Assembly: GCA_035363115.1 (NCBI GenBank)
Contig: DAOSEM010000004.1
Location: 192,594 to 256,593 of the forward strand
Length of the DNA stretch: 64,000 nucleotides
Origin: Syntrophales bacterium
Lineage (GTDB): Bacteria; Desulfobacterota; Syntrophia; Syntrophales; PHBD01
Direction of reading: 5' to 3'
This document shows positions 50,626-60,079 of this stretch, piece after piece. The notes under the pieces are model-generated. The model worked only from the letters and a program-made list of their open reading frames with translations. It made no database searches and had not been told where the DNA came from. The position numbers and the translations under genes were made by a program. Position 1 is the stretch's first letter. Each line of letters begins with the position of its first letter.

Positions 50626-51981
50626 GTGAAGACGAAACTTGCCGTCCTGTTGCTCTTCCCGCTTCTTTTCCTGGCCGTCGCCGGTCCGCTTTACGCCCAG
50701 ACGGCCGCCGATCCCGCGCTCGCAGCGGCAATCAATGGAATCAGGCTCGTCGATCACCACGCACACCCGCTGGTGGTCCTTCCCTGGGGTGAAAAGGATG
50801 GGGGATGGGAGGAACTGGGAATGGGGAGCGAGGGAGGATCGGGAAGCGATATGGGCCTCATCCCGTACCGGCTGAATCCCGGCAGTCCCGATCTCCTCAG
50901 GACATGGCGCGGCCTATGGGGCTACCGGCACGACACCATGGACAAAGAGAAGGCCCTGGAGCTGATCGAGACCAAGAAACGCATCATGCGTGAACAGGGC
51001 GACCATTACCCGTCCTGGGTGCTGGACCGGGCCGGGATCGATGTCATGTTCGCCAACCGGAGGATCATGGGACGGGGTCTGCCGGCATCCCGTTTCCATT
51101 GGGTCGGCTATGTAGACATGCTGATGTATCCGCTGGGCAGCGAACGCCTGAAGATGGAAAACCCGAGCCTCAAAGGCTCCTATGCCAGCCTGGACCTGGC
51201 CCTGAAGGAATCCCTCGCGGGCATCCGCGTCGACGTGCTTCCGGAGTCGCTGGACGGGTACCTGGCGAAGGTTGTCGTGCCGGTGCTGGAGAAGCAGAAG
51301 CGGGACGGCGCGGTGGCCGTGAAGTTCCTGCTGGCGTACCTGCGTCCCCTCGACGTCGCCGATCCGCCGGCGGCGGAGGCGCGGAAGGTGTATGCCCGCT
51401 ACGCCAAGGGGGGAAATCCTTCACCGGGCGAGTACAGGACGCTTCAGGATTTTCTCTTCCGCCGGATCTGCCGGGAGGCGGGACGCATCGGGCTGGTCGT
51501 CCACATTCACACCGGCTACGGCATCGGCGGTTATTTCGACATGGCCGGCTCCAACCCCATCCTCCTGGAGCCGGTGTTCAACGATCCGGCGCTCCGGGGC
51601 ACCCGGTTCGTCATCATTCACGGCGGGTGGCCGTTTACGAGGGAGACAGCGGCCCTGCTGCTCAAGCCGAACGTGTACGCCGACTTCTCGGCCATGTCCT
51701 TCCTGTTTTACCCGCGCTTCCTCAGCGAGGTGATCCGCGGCTGGCTGGAGGTGCAGCCGCAAAAGGTGATGTTCGGCACGGATGCCTTCTACGTCGGCAT
51801 GACGATCGTGAACTGGGAGGAATTCACCTGGCTGGGTGCAGACAGTTCCCGGAAGGCGCTGGCCCTGGCCCTGACGGGAATGATGAATGACGGCGAGATC
51901 ACCCGCGAGAAGGCGGTGGAGCTGGCGCGGATGGTCCTCCGTGAAAATGCGATCCGGCTGTACAACCTGAAGATGCCGTAG
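50626..51981 (+). CDS. Exported amidohydrolase-family protein
   Basis: 451 residues from a GTG chosen because AAGGAGGTG lies 8 nt upstream and it exposes a clean signal peptide (KTKLAVLLLFPLLFLAVAGPLYAQ). The amidohydrolase barrel starts with LVDHHAHPLVV (HxH-type metal site); further ligands are in GLVVHIHTGYG, FVIIHGGWPF and VMFGTDAFYV, the pattern of the Amidohydro_2 group that includes decarboxylases and lactonases. Periplasmic location is unusual for that group. A divergent GntR regulator and the AOR gene follow; a link to the AOR pathway is possible. Substrate unknown. Confidence 0.88.
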   Translation: MKTKLAVLLLFPLLFLAVAGPLYAQTAADPALAAAINGIRLVDHHAHPLVVLPWGEKDGGWEELGMGSEGGSGSDMGLIPYRLNPGSPDLLRTWRGLWGYRHDTMDKEKALELIETKKRIMREQGDHYPSWVLDRAGIDVMFANRRIMGRGLPASRFHWVGYVDMLMYPLGSERLKMENPSLKGSYASLDLALKESLAGIRVDVLPESLDGYLAKVVVPVLEKQKRDGAVAVKFLLAYLRPLDVADPPAAEARKVYARYAKGGNPSPGEYRTLQDFLFRRICREAGRIGLVVHIHTGYGIGGYFDMAGSNPILLEPVFNDPALRGTRFVIIHGGWPFTRETAALLLKPNVYADFSAMSFLFYPRFLSEVIRGWLEVQPQKVMFGTDAFYVGMTIVNWEEFTWLGADSSRKALALALTGMMNDGEITREKAVELARMVLRENAIRLYNLKMP

Positions 51982-52083
51982 ACGGGCGGCAGGGGAGGGA
52001 TTCGCCCGGAGATTGCGTGACGTGATGGAGGAAAGCCCCTTTCCAACGGCACCGGGCGCAGGGCAGGGAAACTCCCCGGGGCC

Positions 52084-52758
52084 TCAGGCCTGGCCTGCTC
52101 CGGCCTTGCCGGCCATCACCTTCATGGCGACGGTCTTCTCATGGAGCGCGTACGCCCGGATCCGGCCGACGGCATTGTCCTCATCGCCCTTCGTGGCCGA
52201 CTCCAGGATCCGGAGCAGCTCCCCGTAACTGTCTTTCAGTTCTTTTTTCCGGAAGATCAGCGTTTCGTACTCGACCCACCGCTTGACCTGCCAGAGCTCC
52301 GTAATCGTGTGCTCCAGGAGGGAATCCTTCGCAATGCGAAGCAGGATCGAGATGACGTCGAACATGGCCTCGCCGTACCCCAGGCCGTCCTCCGCCTCTG
52401 CACAGGCCTTTATTTTTCCCACCCCCCCGAGAATCTCCTCCCGGTCGGCGGGCGTCATCCGGGTGATGACCCTGCGGATCAGGAGGCCGTAAAGCTCCGC
52501 CAGGATGTCGTACAGGGACTCGATGTAGTCGCTGTTGAGGGGAGTGACGACGGTCCCCCGGCGTGGCTCGATCGCCACGAGCTTCATCTTCTCCAGGATC
52601 CGGAAGGCCTCGCGGACCGTTCCCTGGCTGACACCGAGCTCGCCCGCGATTCTTGTCTCGATGAGGCGCTCGCCCGGGAGAAACTCCTTGCGGATGATCC
52701 GCCCGCTGATGATGTCGGCAGCCTTCTGGGATAGATTCTCCGTTTTGATCTTATACAT
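52084..52758 (-). CDS. GntR-family regulator with FCD domain
   Basis: 224 residues from the ATG giving MYKIKTENLSQKAADIISGRI. The winged HTH (LIETRIAGELGVSQGTVREAFRILEKMKLV) is followed by an all-helical FCD domain with Asp/His metal-binding candidates. FadR/FCD regulators sense organic or fatty acids. A longer frame exists upstream but would add a 53-residue unrelated leader. GGAGGG lies before the ATG. It diverges from the AOR gene; the near-perfect 24-bp inverted repeat at 52823-52846 is a good candidate for its binding site. Likely controls the AOR-M24 operon. Confidence 0.92.
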   Translation of the reverse strand: MYKIKTENLSQKAADIISGRIIRKEFLPGERLIETRIAGELGVSQGTVREAFRILEKMKLVAIEPRRGTVVTPLNSDYIESLYDILAELYGLLIRRVITRMTPADREEILGGVGKIKACAEAEDGLGYGEAMFDVISILLRIAKDSLLEHTITELWQVKRWVEYETLIFRKKELKDSYGELLRILESATKGDEDNAVGRIRAYALHEKTVAMKVMAGKAGAGQA

Positions 52759-52822
52759 GGATGCATGCCCTCCGGTTTTGAACCGGCATGAGGAACCGCA
52801 AAAGAGATAGCCCTTGACAGGC

Positions 52823-52846
52823 TTATTGATTATTGATAATCGATAA
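52823..52846. promoter_or_regulatory. 24-bp inverted repeat between gntR and aor, candidate operator/promoter
   Basis: TTATTGATTAT and ATAATCGATAA form 11-bp arms with one mismatch around a 2-bp centre. On the plus strand a TTGACA (52814-52819) with GATAAT (52835-52840) forms a possible promoter for the AOR gene that overlaps this palindrome, the expected layout for repression. Confidence 0.55.
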
Positions 52847-53013
52847 ACGCATGTAACAGGGAATCCATCCGCTGTCAAGAAGAAGCTCGGGAGAAGCACC
52901 GGCCGGCATGGCTGCAAGGATCTTCTTCATGAGAGACAGCGGATTCCGGATGCCCCCCGGGGCCGCATGTCGCGGCCTGCCGATGGATGCAATGTACAGG
53001 CTGGAGGTCGTGA

Positions 53014-55050
53014 ATGGCAAGCAGATACAAGGGTTACATGGGAAAGATCCTGGACGTCGATCTCACCGCGGGAAGGATCGGCACCTATGACCTGTCCGAC
53101 CGCGACCGGGAGCGCTTCGTCGGCGGCCGGTTCATCTCCACAAAGATCCTCTGGGACGAGCTGAAACCGGGCGTGGATCCGCTTTCGCCCGAGAATGTCC
53201 TGATCGTCATGACGTCCCCCCTGACCGGGACGGGGGCTCCATCCACCAGCCGGTACGACATCTCCGCCAAGAGCCCCCAGACCGGGACCATCGGCCATTC
53301 CAACAGCGGCGGCCATTTCGGGATCCACCTGAAGCGGGCGGGCTGGGACGGTGTCATCGTCCGCGGCAGGGCCGAAAGCCCGGTCTACCTCGACATTGAC
53401 GAGGACAGGGTGTCGATCAAAGACGCGTCGCATCTCTGGGGGCTGGACACGGAAGAGGCCAGGGAGAAGATGGGCGACCGGAGGGCCGGCAAGATGGTGA
53501 TCGGCCCCGCCGGGGAAAAACTCGTCAAGTACGCCATCGTCATCTCCCAGGACCGCAGCCACGGCCGCTCGGGCATGGGCGCCGTCATGGGGTCGAAGAA
53601 CCTGAAGGGAATCGTCGCCAGGGGAAACCGGAAGATCGAACTCCACGACCCGGAGGCGTTCAAGGCCTTGATCAAGCAGTGGATCGACATGCTGAAGGGG
53701 CACCCGGCCACGGGGGATTTTGCCCCCCGGTACGGGACGGCGGGCTTCCTGAAGAGCATCTCCGACCACAACGCCCTGCCGACGAAGAACTTTTCCTCCG
53801 GGACCTTCCAGGACGCCCACATGCTGACGGGGCAGACCCTGGCGGAGACCCGGCTCGTGAAGAACGCCGGCTGCCAGTCCTGTCCCATCCGCTGCGCCCG
53901 GGTGGTCAACCTCGACGGCCGCGAGATCAAGGGACCGGAGTACGAGGTCCTGTGCCTGCTGGGGTCGAACCTGCTCATCAACGACATGGACGCCATCATC
54001 CGCTGGAACTACGAGCTGGACCTCCTGGGCCTCGACACGATCTCCACGGGAACGGTCCTGGGCTTCGCCGCGGAGCTGAACGAGAAGGGCCTCTGGAAGA
54101 GCGGGATCGAGTTCGGAAGGAAGGACAACATCTCCGGGATCATCCGGTCCATCGCCGCCCGGGAGGGCATCGGGGACGACCTGGCGGAGGGCGTCCGCTT
54201 CCTGTCGAAGAAGTACGGCGGGGAGGACTTCGCCCCCCACTCCAAGGGAATGGAGATGGCCGCCTACGAGCCCCGGGGAGCCGTTGGGCACGGTCTCGGC
54301 TACGCCACGGCGAACCGCGGCGCCTGTCACCTGGACGGCGGTTACATGATCTATTTCGAGGCCACCGGTCCCGCCATCCTCAACCCGTACGACTATCGCT
54401 CGAAACCGGGATACACCATCCTGGACCAGAACCTCCTGGCCTCCATCAGCGCCGGGGGAAACTGCCTCTTCACGAGCTGGACGATGCTCCCCGCCTTTCT
54501 CTTCAGGATCGCGAACTCCCGGGTCGTAAGCTGGCTGGTTACGCAGATCCTGACCCATTCCTGGGCCGCCATCGAGCTCACCCTGAAGCTGCCTCCCTCC
54601 CTCATGCACTATCATCTCCCCATGCTCCCCCACACGAAGGCCCTGGAGACGGCCACGGGCATGGAGATGGATTTCGGGCGGTTCATCCGGATGGGGGAGC
54701 GCGGATTCACCCTGGAGCGGCTCTACAACATCCGCGAGGGGTTTTCCGCGAAAGACGACCGGCTGGCCAAACGGTTCACCCACGAAGAGCAGATCCCCGG
54801 CAGGAAGAAGACCGTAGTCCCCCTTGCGAAGATGCTGCCCAGGTACTACAGTCTCCGGGGATGGGACGAAAACGGCGTTCCGACCCGCCGGACGGTGAAG
54901 AAACTGGATCTGGAGTTTACCGAAGCCGCCCCCGATGTGCCCCGGGTGCAGAAGGGCGGAGAAGCCGGCGGGCTGCCGATCGCGGATGTCCCGGCAGGCG
55001 GTAAGACCGGGGCATGGAACAACTGCGCAAGCATGGAGGAAACGACATGA
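53014..55050 (+). CDS. aor: Aldehyde:ferredoxin oxidoreductase (tungsten/molybdopterin)
   Basis: 678 residues, somewhat longer than the 600-620 of classic AORs. The N-terminal domain begins YMGKILDVDLTAG with GGRFISTKILWDEL. The [4Fe-4S] ligands are CQSCPIRC (Cys287, Cys290, Cys294), with the fourth Cys in AGGNCLFTSW; DRSHGRSGMGAVMGSKNLK and AYEPRGAVGHGLGYATANRGACH line the bis-pterin tungsten site. It interconverts aldehydes and carboxylic acids with ferredoxin; in syntrophs it can reduce acids or remove aldehydes. Stop overlaps the ATG of the M24 gene. GAGG before the ATG. Confidence 0.95.
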   Translation: MASRYKGYMGKILDVDLTAGRIGTYDLSDRDRERFVGGRFISTKILWDELKPGVDPLSPENVLIVMTSPLTGTGAPSTSRYDISAKSPQTGTIGHSNSGGHFGIHLKRAGWDGVIVRGRAESPVYLDIDEDRVSIKDASHLWGLDTEEAREKMGDRRAGKMVIGPAGEKLVKYAIVISQDRSHGRSGMGAVMGSKNLKGIVARGNRKIELHDPEAFKALIKQWIDMLKGHPATGDFAPRYGTAGFLKSISDHNALPTKNFSSGTFQDAHMLTGQTLAETRLVKNAGCQSCPIRCARVVNLDGREIKGPEYEVLCLLGSNLLINDMDAIIRWNYELDLLGLDTISTGTVLGFAAELNEKGLWKSGIEFGRKDNISGIIRSIAAREGIGDDLAEGVRFLSKKYGGEDFAPHSKGMEMAAYEPRGAVGHGLGYATANRGACHLDGGYMIYFEATGPAILNPYDYRSKPGYTILDQNLLASISAGGNCLFTSWTMLPAFLFRIANSRVVSWLVTQILTHSWAAIELTLKLPPSLMHYHLPMLPHTKALETATGMEMDFGRFIRMGERGFTLERLYNIREGFSAKDDRLAKRFTHEEQIPGRKKTVVPLAKMLPRYYSLRGWDENGVPTRRTVKKLDLEFTEAAPDVPRVQKGGEAGGLPIADVPAGGKTGAWNNCASMEETT

Positions 55051-56204
55051 CCGAACCGGTCAAGACCCCGCCGCCCCCGGAAGAGATCGAGCTCCGGCTG
55101 GCAAAGGTCCGCGGCCTCATGGCCCGGGAAGGGCTGGACTGCTACGTCAGCGGGCACACCGACAACGTCTATTACCTGACCAACTTTGCCTACATCCCCT
55201 TTGAGCGCCCCTTTTTCCTGGTGATCCCGCTGGAGGGCACTCCGGTACTGATTCTGCCGGGGCTTGAGGTGAGCCATGCGGAAAGCCGCGTCCTGCTCAA
55301 GGTGGACTACCGTACCTATTACGAATTCCCGGCGCCCCCGGGGCGGACCTTTACGGACGCGCTACGGGACGTCATCCCGGGTGGTGCCCGGGTCGGCGTC
55401 GAGTCCTCCCTGAGCCTCGCCCACCAGGCGGTCATGCCCGGACGGCTCAAGGTGGCCGACGTCATCGACGAGGCGCGCCTCGTCAAGACGGATTACGAGG
55501 CCGGCCGCATCGCCTACGCCTCCCAAATCGCGGATGCCGGGCTGGCCAAGTGCCTGGAGCTGAGCAGGCCCGGCGTCATGGAGCTGACCCTCTACGGCGA
55601 CAGCGTCCGCCACATGATGGGAACGTTCATCATGGAGGTCCCCAACGCCAACCTCCTGGTCTCGAAGTTTCTCTGCGCCGTCTGGCCGGGGCGATCGTCC
55701 GCCCAGCCCCACTCCATACCCGGCCTGTTCGAGCAGCTGAAAGAGGGTGGCCCGAACGTCGTCATCGTCACGGCCCAGGCGGACGGCTATTCCGCCGAGG
55801 TGGAGCGCACGTATTTCCTGGGCGGGGTCCCGGAGGACTGCCGGCGTCCCTTCGAGGTCTGCATGGAGGCCCGCGCCCTCGGGTACGAGCTCGTCAAGCC
55901 CGGCGCCGCCGCAGCCGAGGTGGATGAGGCCGTCCTGATCCTGCTGAAAAAGAGGGGATACAGCGACGCCATCCTCCACCGGACCGGCCACGGCTTCGGA
56001 ATCACCGGCCACGAGCCCCCGTGGATCGCCATGGGGTCCGGGGATATCCTCGAGAAAAACATGGTGGTGAGCATCGAGCCGGGGATCTACCTGCCGGATG
56101 TCGGCGGGTTCCGCCATTCCGACACGGTGCTGGTCACCGGCGACGGGTGCCGGTCCCTGACCACCTCACCGGACGGACTCGAAGACCTGGTTCTGCCCAT
56201 CTGA
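55047..56204 (+). CDS. M24-family creatinase/aminopeptidase-like protein lacking canonical metal ligands
   Basis: 385 residues. An N-terminal creatinase_N domain (about 10-150) precedes a pita-bread domain. In metallo-M24 enzymes the metal is held by D-D-H-E-E. Here the first Asp position is Ile (VIVTAQADGY), the second is Glu (AEVERT) and the last Glu is Ser (GFRHSDT); only the His of TGHEP and the Glu of SIEPG remain. This resembles creatinase, which works without metal, rather than an aminopeptidase. GGAGGA precedes the ATG, which overlaps the AOR stop. Probably a C-N hydrolase or a non-catalytic partner in the same pathway. Confidence 0.88.
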   Translation: MTEPVKTPPPPEEIELRLAKVRGLMAREGLDCYVSGHTDNVYYLTNFAYIPFERPFFLVIPLEGTPVLILPGLEVSHAESRVLLKVDYRTYYEFPAPPGRTFTDALRDVIPGGARVGVESSLSLAHQAVMPGRLKVADVIDEARLVKTDYEAGRIAYASQIADAGLAKCLELSRPGVMELTLYGDSVRHMMGTFIMEVPNANLLVSKFLCAVWPGRSSAQPHSIPGLFEQLKEGGPNVVIVTAQADGYSAEVERTYFLGGVPEDCRRPFEVCMEARALGYELVKPGAAAAEVDEAVLILLKKRGYSDAILHRTGHGFGITGHEPPWIAMGSGDILEKNMVVSIEPGIYLPDVGGFRHSDTVLVTGDGCRSLTTSPDGLEDLVLPI

Positions 56205-56244
56205 CCGTCGGGGCGGACCCCCGTCGGGGCGAGGATGCCCGGGG

Positions 56245-58392
56245 TCATTTCGAGGTGATGACCCAGACGCCCTGCCAGTCGGAGGGCGGATGCTCGATGA
56301 GCTCCCGGCATTTGGCGACGTAGAAGCGCGACGGGGCGTCGTCTTCCTCCAGGCTTTCGAACCGGACCAGGGCCTCGGTGAAATCGCCCCGGTAGAAAAG
56401 GGCGACGGCCTCGGAGAAGCGCCGGATGACGGACTGCTTCTCTGCGTCGAGGGCCTCAGGCAGGTACGGCTCGTAGACCACGACGGGCTCGCGGCGGCCG
56501 ACCACGGCGACCCGCGATATCTCCCGCACCGGGAAGGCGCCGGCCATCTGCTCGTTCGTGGTCTGGGAAATCATCGTATAGGTTCCGAACTGCTTGTTGA
56601 TCCCTTCCAGGCGCGCCGCCAGATTCACGGCGTCCCCGATCATCGTGTAGTCGAAGCGGGTGCTGGAGCCCATGTTGCCGACCACCGCGTAGCCGGTGTT
56701 GATGCCGATGCGCATTTTCAGGTCCTTGCCGATGCTTTTCTTGAAGCCCGGGCGCATTTCCGCAAGCTTTGCCTGGCAGCGGAGCGCGGCCCGGACGCAG
56801 CGGACGGCGTGGTCCGGCTGCTCGAGGGGCGCGTTCCAGAAGGCGATGATCGCGTCGCCCTCGTATTTGTCCACGGTGCCGCCCTCCTCGTGGACGATGT
56901 CGGTCATGGCCGACAGGTAGACATTCAGGAGGTTCGTCAGCGCCTCCGGATCCAGGCCCTCCGAGATCGTGGTGAATCCCTCCAGGTCCGAGAAGAAGAT
57001 GGAGAGCATGCGCCGCTCCCCGCCCAGCTTCAGGCGTTCGGGGTGCTCGATAATCTGTTCGATGACGGCGTGGCTCAGGTATTGTTTGAAGGCGCTCTTG
57101 ATGAACATCTTCTGGCGGCCCTCGGTGGTGTAATAGATCAGGCCCGCGCTGAACAGCGTGACCACGACGCCGGCCTCCTGGACCACTATCGGAAGCCAGA
57201 ATCCCAGCCGGTAGGCGACGGCGCAGAGAATGAGCGGTGCGCAGATGACGACCGCGTAGACGAGGACGCTTTTGGCGATGCCTCTCGCCCGGGAAGTCGC
57301 CACGCCGGTCAGGAGGGCCATGAGCAGGGTCAGGACGGCCACCGGAACGGTGTGGACGGGCCGCATGAAATCGCCGGCCAGCAGGTTGTCGAGCATCGTG
57401 GCGGAGATCTCCACCCCGGGATAGATGCCGGAGACGGGGGTGGGACGGAGGTCGTAGAGGCCGGGAGCGGAAAAGCCGAAGAGGACGTAGGCGTCCCGGA
57501 AGTCCTCCAGGTTCTCGATCACGGGTTTTTCCCCGGCCTGGAGCTGAAGCTCGCTCCGGATGATCGAGGCGGCGTTGTAGGCCTTGTGGGTTCCCGAAGG
57601 CCCACGGAAGTTGAGGATCACCTTGCCCCTGCCGTCGACGGGAATCTCACGCTCTCCCACGGTGAAGCGGCCCGGGGCGATTTTCAGGAGCGTGCCCGGG
57701 TGGGCGGTGAGGTAGCCCGCCAGGGCCAGCGACGGGATCACCCGGCCGTCGAAGACCTCGAACATGGCCGCCCGGCGATAGACCGTGTCGAAATCAGGAT
57801 CGTGCTGCACGTTGGCCAGGAGGGCGGAGGCGGACGATATCTCCGGCACTGGGAAGGACGCCCGGGGAAAGGGCCGATGCCCGGTTTCCGCAAGCCAGGC
57901 TTCGAGCCCCTCGATGTTCGACACCGGCGCCGGAGCGAACGGGGGCCAGGTTTCTTCCGTGCCGGCGGTCCGGCTGAGAAAGACGGCCCCCACGAAATGT
58001 TTGTAGTTCCCGATTGCCGCTGCGAATGCCTGGTCGTCCGCCACGCCGTACTTGGAGGGCTCCGTGAAAAGGACGTCGAAGGCGAGGGAACGGACGCCGG
58101 TCCGCTGGCAGAATTGAATAATCGTGCTGTAGACTTCGCGCGGCCAGGGCCAGGACAGGCCGTTCTCGTTTTTGCCCCAGTCCAGGCTGTTCTGGTCGAG
58201 CAGGATCACGCGGATCTTCGGGGTGGCGGGAGACGGCCTGGCCAGCATGTTGACCCGTGCGTCCCAGGTCTTCGCCTCCCAGCGGTCCAGCCATCCCGGA
58301 AGGAAAAAGAGCAGGGCGGCCAGGGCGCCGATGACGCCCGCTGCCAGTCCCTGCAAGAGCTTGCTGCGACGGAGCAGTTCTCCGAACGGCAT
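56245..58392 (-). CDS. CHASE2-domain class III adenylate cyclase
   Basis: 715 residues. One N-terminal membrane helix (about 13-32), an extracytoplasmic CHASE2 domain (about 35-340; RVILLDQNSLDWGKN, RSLAFDVLFTEPSKYG), three membrane helices (345-425) and a C-terminal class III catalytic domain (about 455-640). Metal Asp residues are in FFSDLEGFTTIS and DKYEGDAIIAFW; the transition-state Asn and Arg lie in GDAVNLAARLEG. The Lys in DKYEGD favours ATP. A C-terminal helical tail follows. It senses an external signal and makes cAMP. The cNMP-binding kinase at 33052 could be a receiver. Ends a minus-strand group with the M48 and SH3 genes. Confidence 0.92.
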   Translation of the reverse strand: MPFGELLRRSKLLQGLAAGVIGALAALLFFLPGWLDRWEAKTWDARVNMLARPSPATPKIRVILLDQNSLDWGKNENGLSWPWPREVYSTIIQFCQRTGVRSLAFDVLFTEPSKYGVADDQAFAAAIGNYKHFVGAVFLSRTAGTEETWPPFAPAPVSNIEGLEAWLAETGHRPFPRASFPVPEISSASALLANVQHDPDFDTVYRRAAMFEVFDGRVIPSLALAGYLTAHPGTLLKIAPGRFTVGEREIPVDGRGKVILNFRGPSGTHKAYNAASIIRSELQLQAGEKPVIENLEDFRDAYVLFGFSAPGLYDLRPTPVSGIYPGVEISATMLDNLLAGDFMRPVHTVPVAVLTLLMALLTGVATSRARGIAKSVLVYAVVICAPLILCAVAYRLGFWLPIVVQEAGVVVTLFSAGLIYYTTEGRQKMFIKSAFKQYLSHAVIEQIIEHPERLKLGGERRMLSIFFSDLEGFTTISEGLDPEALTNLLNVYLSAMTDIVHEEGGTVDKYEGDAIIAFWNAPLEQPDHAVRCVRAALRCQAKLAEMRPGFKKSIGKDLKMRIGINTGYAVVGNMGSSTRFDYTMIGDAVNLAARLEGINKQFGTYTMISQTTNEQMAGAFPVREISRVAVVGRREPVVVYEPYLPEALDAEKQSVIRRFSEAVALFYRGDFTEALVRFESLEEDDAPSRFYVAKCRELIEHPPSDWQGVWVITSK

Positions 58393-58402
58393 TTCCCCGG
58401 TC

Positions 58403-59320
58403 CTACAGGCGGCTCATCGCCTTGGCGAATCTCTGTTTGCGGATACCGGGGACCTCGCCTCCGGCGCTCGACTTTCTTCCTGTGTCCTTCAGCTCGGCGA
58501 TCCGGTTCTCCGGCGACGGATGCGTCTTGGCAAAGTCCGTTCCGCCCGGCTTGATCTGCCCGGCCATGACCTCCAGCATCTCCCGGAGCGCGCCGGGATT
58601 GTAGCCCGCCCGCCTGAGAATGGTCACTGCCGCCGCGTCCGCCTGGTATTCGTAGGAGCGGGAATAGCCATTGTTGATCATGGTGTTGGTGATGTCGGAA
58701 ATCACTCCTCCGAAGGCGTTCGTCAACTGGGCGACTTCCTGGGATCCGAAGGACTTCGCCCCCTCCTGCGCCAGGATCGTCAGGGCTTCCGTCGTGCGCG
58801 CCTTCTCGATGGCCTTCATGCCGTGGCGGAGCTGGATGTGGCCGATCTCGTGCGCCACGACCGCGGCCAGCGCGTCTTCCGATTTGCAGCAGCGGACCAG
58901 GCCGCGGGTGATGAAAACGTGTCCGCCCGGGGTGGCAAAGGCATTGATGTCGTCGGAATCGAGCAGCAGAAAATGATACCCGGCGAAGAGCTCCGGCGTG
59001 TCCGAGGCCTGCGCCAGGGTCTGGCCCAGGGTGTTGAGGTAGGCATTGGCCTTCCCGTTCGGCAAGGGTTTGTATTTATCGAGCACGACGGCGCCGACGG
59101 TCCGTCCGATGTAGTATTCCTGCTCCGGGGTGAACTCCTCCAGGCTCTTCGCCACGGCCTTGGTGCTTTTCTTGATCGACTGCCCCTGCTGTTTGCTGAT
59201 CTTGCCGGTTGCCACGCCCACTCCCGTGGCCACGTCGGTCACGGTCTCCATTCCCGCGCAGGCGATCAGGGACAGGATCATCAGGGAGATTGCCGCCGTC
59301 CGCCCAATGAGGGTTTTCAT
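58403..59320 (-). CDS. M48-family metalloprotease lipoprotein
   Basis: 305 residues. Signal peptide MKTLIGRTAAISLMILSLIAC with a lipobox-like LIAC (Cys21). The zinc motif HEIGHIQLRHG (HExxH near residue 157) and the third ligand Glu in SYEYQADAAAV are intact, as in BepA/LoiP-type outer-membrane quality-control proteases. THPSPENRIAEL is the usual M48 tail. It would degrade misassembled outer-membrane proteins. Its ATG overlaps the stop of the SH3 gene by 4 nt; 10 bp separate it from the cyclase gene downstream, so all three are one operon. Confidence 0.93.
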   Translation of the reverse strand: MKTLIGRTAAISLMILSLIACAGMETVTDVATGVGVATGKISKQQGQSIKKSTKAVAKSLEEFTPEQEYYIGRTVGAVVLDKYKPLPNGKANAYLNTLGQTLAQASDTPELFAGYHFLLLDSDDINAFATPGGHVFITRGLVRCCKSEDALAAVVAHEIGHIQLRHGMKAIEKARTTEALTILAQEGAKSFGSQEVAQLTNAFGGVISDITNTMINNGYSRSYEYQADAAAVTILRRAGYNPGALREMLEVMAGQIKPGGTDFAKTHPSPENRIAELKDTGRKSSAGGEVPGIRKQRFAKAMSRL

Positions 59321-59817
59321 GGCTTCCCTCCTTCCGCTTCCGGGGTCAGGCGACCGATCCTGATGAAGTCGTCCATCTGCCTGGGCGACACCTTGTAGGT
59401 CTCCATGCGGTTGATCCAGGTGTAGTCGAGGTTTTTGTTGTTCTGGCGGTACTGGGCCTCCACCTCCTTGTTGAACCCCTTGCCGGCGAGGGCGATCTCG
59501 CTTCCGGAAACGGACGATCCGCCGCCACTCTGGCCGGCCCTCAGGGCGATCTGCTTGCTTGTCAGGGCTGAGTTGTGAATCCATCCCTGCGCTTTCCTGT
59601 TGAAGGAGACTTTTTTCCAGTCGCCCTGCTCCTCGATCACCGTCAGACGATCGCCGTAGGATACCTTGGCCACGATCTTGCCAAGATGGGACGGCGTCGC
59701 CCTCAACTGGCCTTCCTTGACCTGTACGCTCATTGCCTTCTGCGATGCCGCCGTGGCACTCACCAGAAGGACGCCGAGCAGCAGGAGGCCTATGATTGAA
59801 AAAAACGAGCGAACCAT
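59317..59817 (-). CDS. Exported SH3-domain protein
   Basis: 166 residues from the ATG giving MVRSFFSIIGLLLLGVLLVS, which has AGGAGGG upstream; a longer in-frame start lacks such a site. Signal peptide, then an SH3_3 domain (about 28-85): MSVQVKEGQLRATPSHLGKIVAKVSYGDRLTVIEEQGDWKKV, the standard bacterial SH3 that binds peptidoglycan or proteins. The C-terminal half is Ser/Gly-rich then helical (FNKEVEAQYRQNNKNLDYTW). Overlaps the M48 gene by 4 nt, so probably a cofactor of that protease in envelope maintenance. Confidence 0.88.
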   Translation of the reverse strand: MVRSFFSIIGLLLLGVLLVSATAASQKAMSVQVKEGQLRATPSHLGKIVAKVSYGDRLTVIEEQGDWKKVSFNRKAQGWIHNSALTSKQIALRAGQSGGGSSVSGSEIALAGKGFNKEVEAQYRQNNKNLDYTWINRMETYKVSPRQMDDFIRIGRLTPEAEGGKP

Positions 59818-60079
59818 CTGAACCCTCCTTTCCGTGCTTCCAGGTAAAACGTTCCTGTTTTCCGAGGGAAGCATAGGGCAAGAATGTCTCCGGCGTCAAT
59901 GAAATTGACCGGTCCGGAGGGGGAGGATCTCGATATTCTTTTGTTTTTCAAGGAGATTTGCGTTCAGGGAGCCTTCGTTGCGCCCTATTGGGGTGGGTGA
60001 TGCCGATCTTCTTTCCGAAATCTCCAGTCACCGCCGGCAACCCCCGTAAAACCGGGATCGCCGGCGGCCGGACGGGGTG

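Noticed and set aside
52927..54783. Minus-strand open frame of 618 codons
   Set aside because: Antisense to the aldehyde ferredoxin oxidoreductase; no start signal or recognisable motif.
56290..58554. Plus-strand open frame of 754 codons
   Set aside because: Shadow of the CHASE2 adenylate cyclase; low-complexity translation typical of GC-rich antisense.
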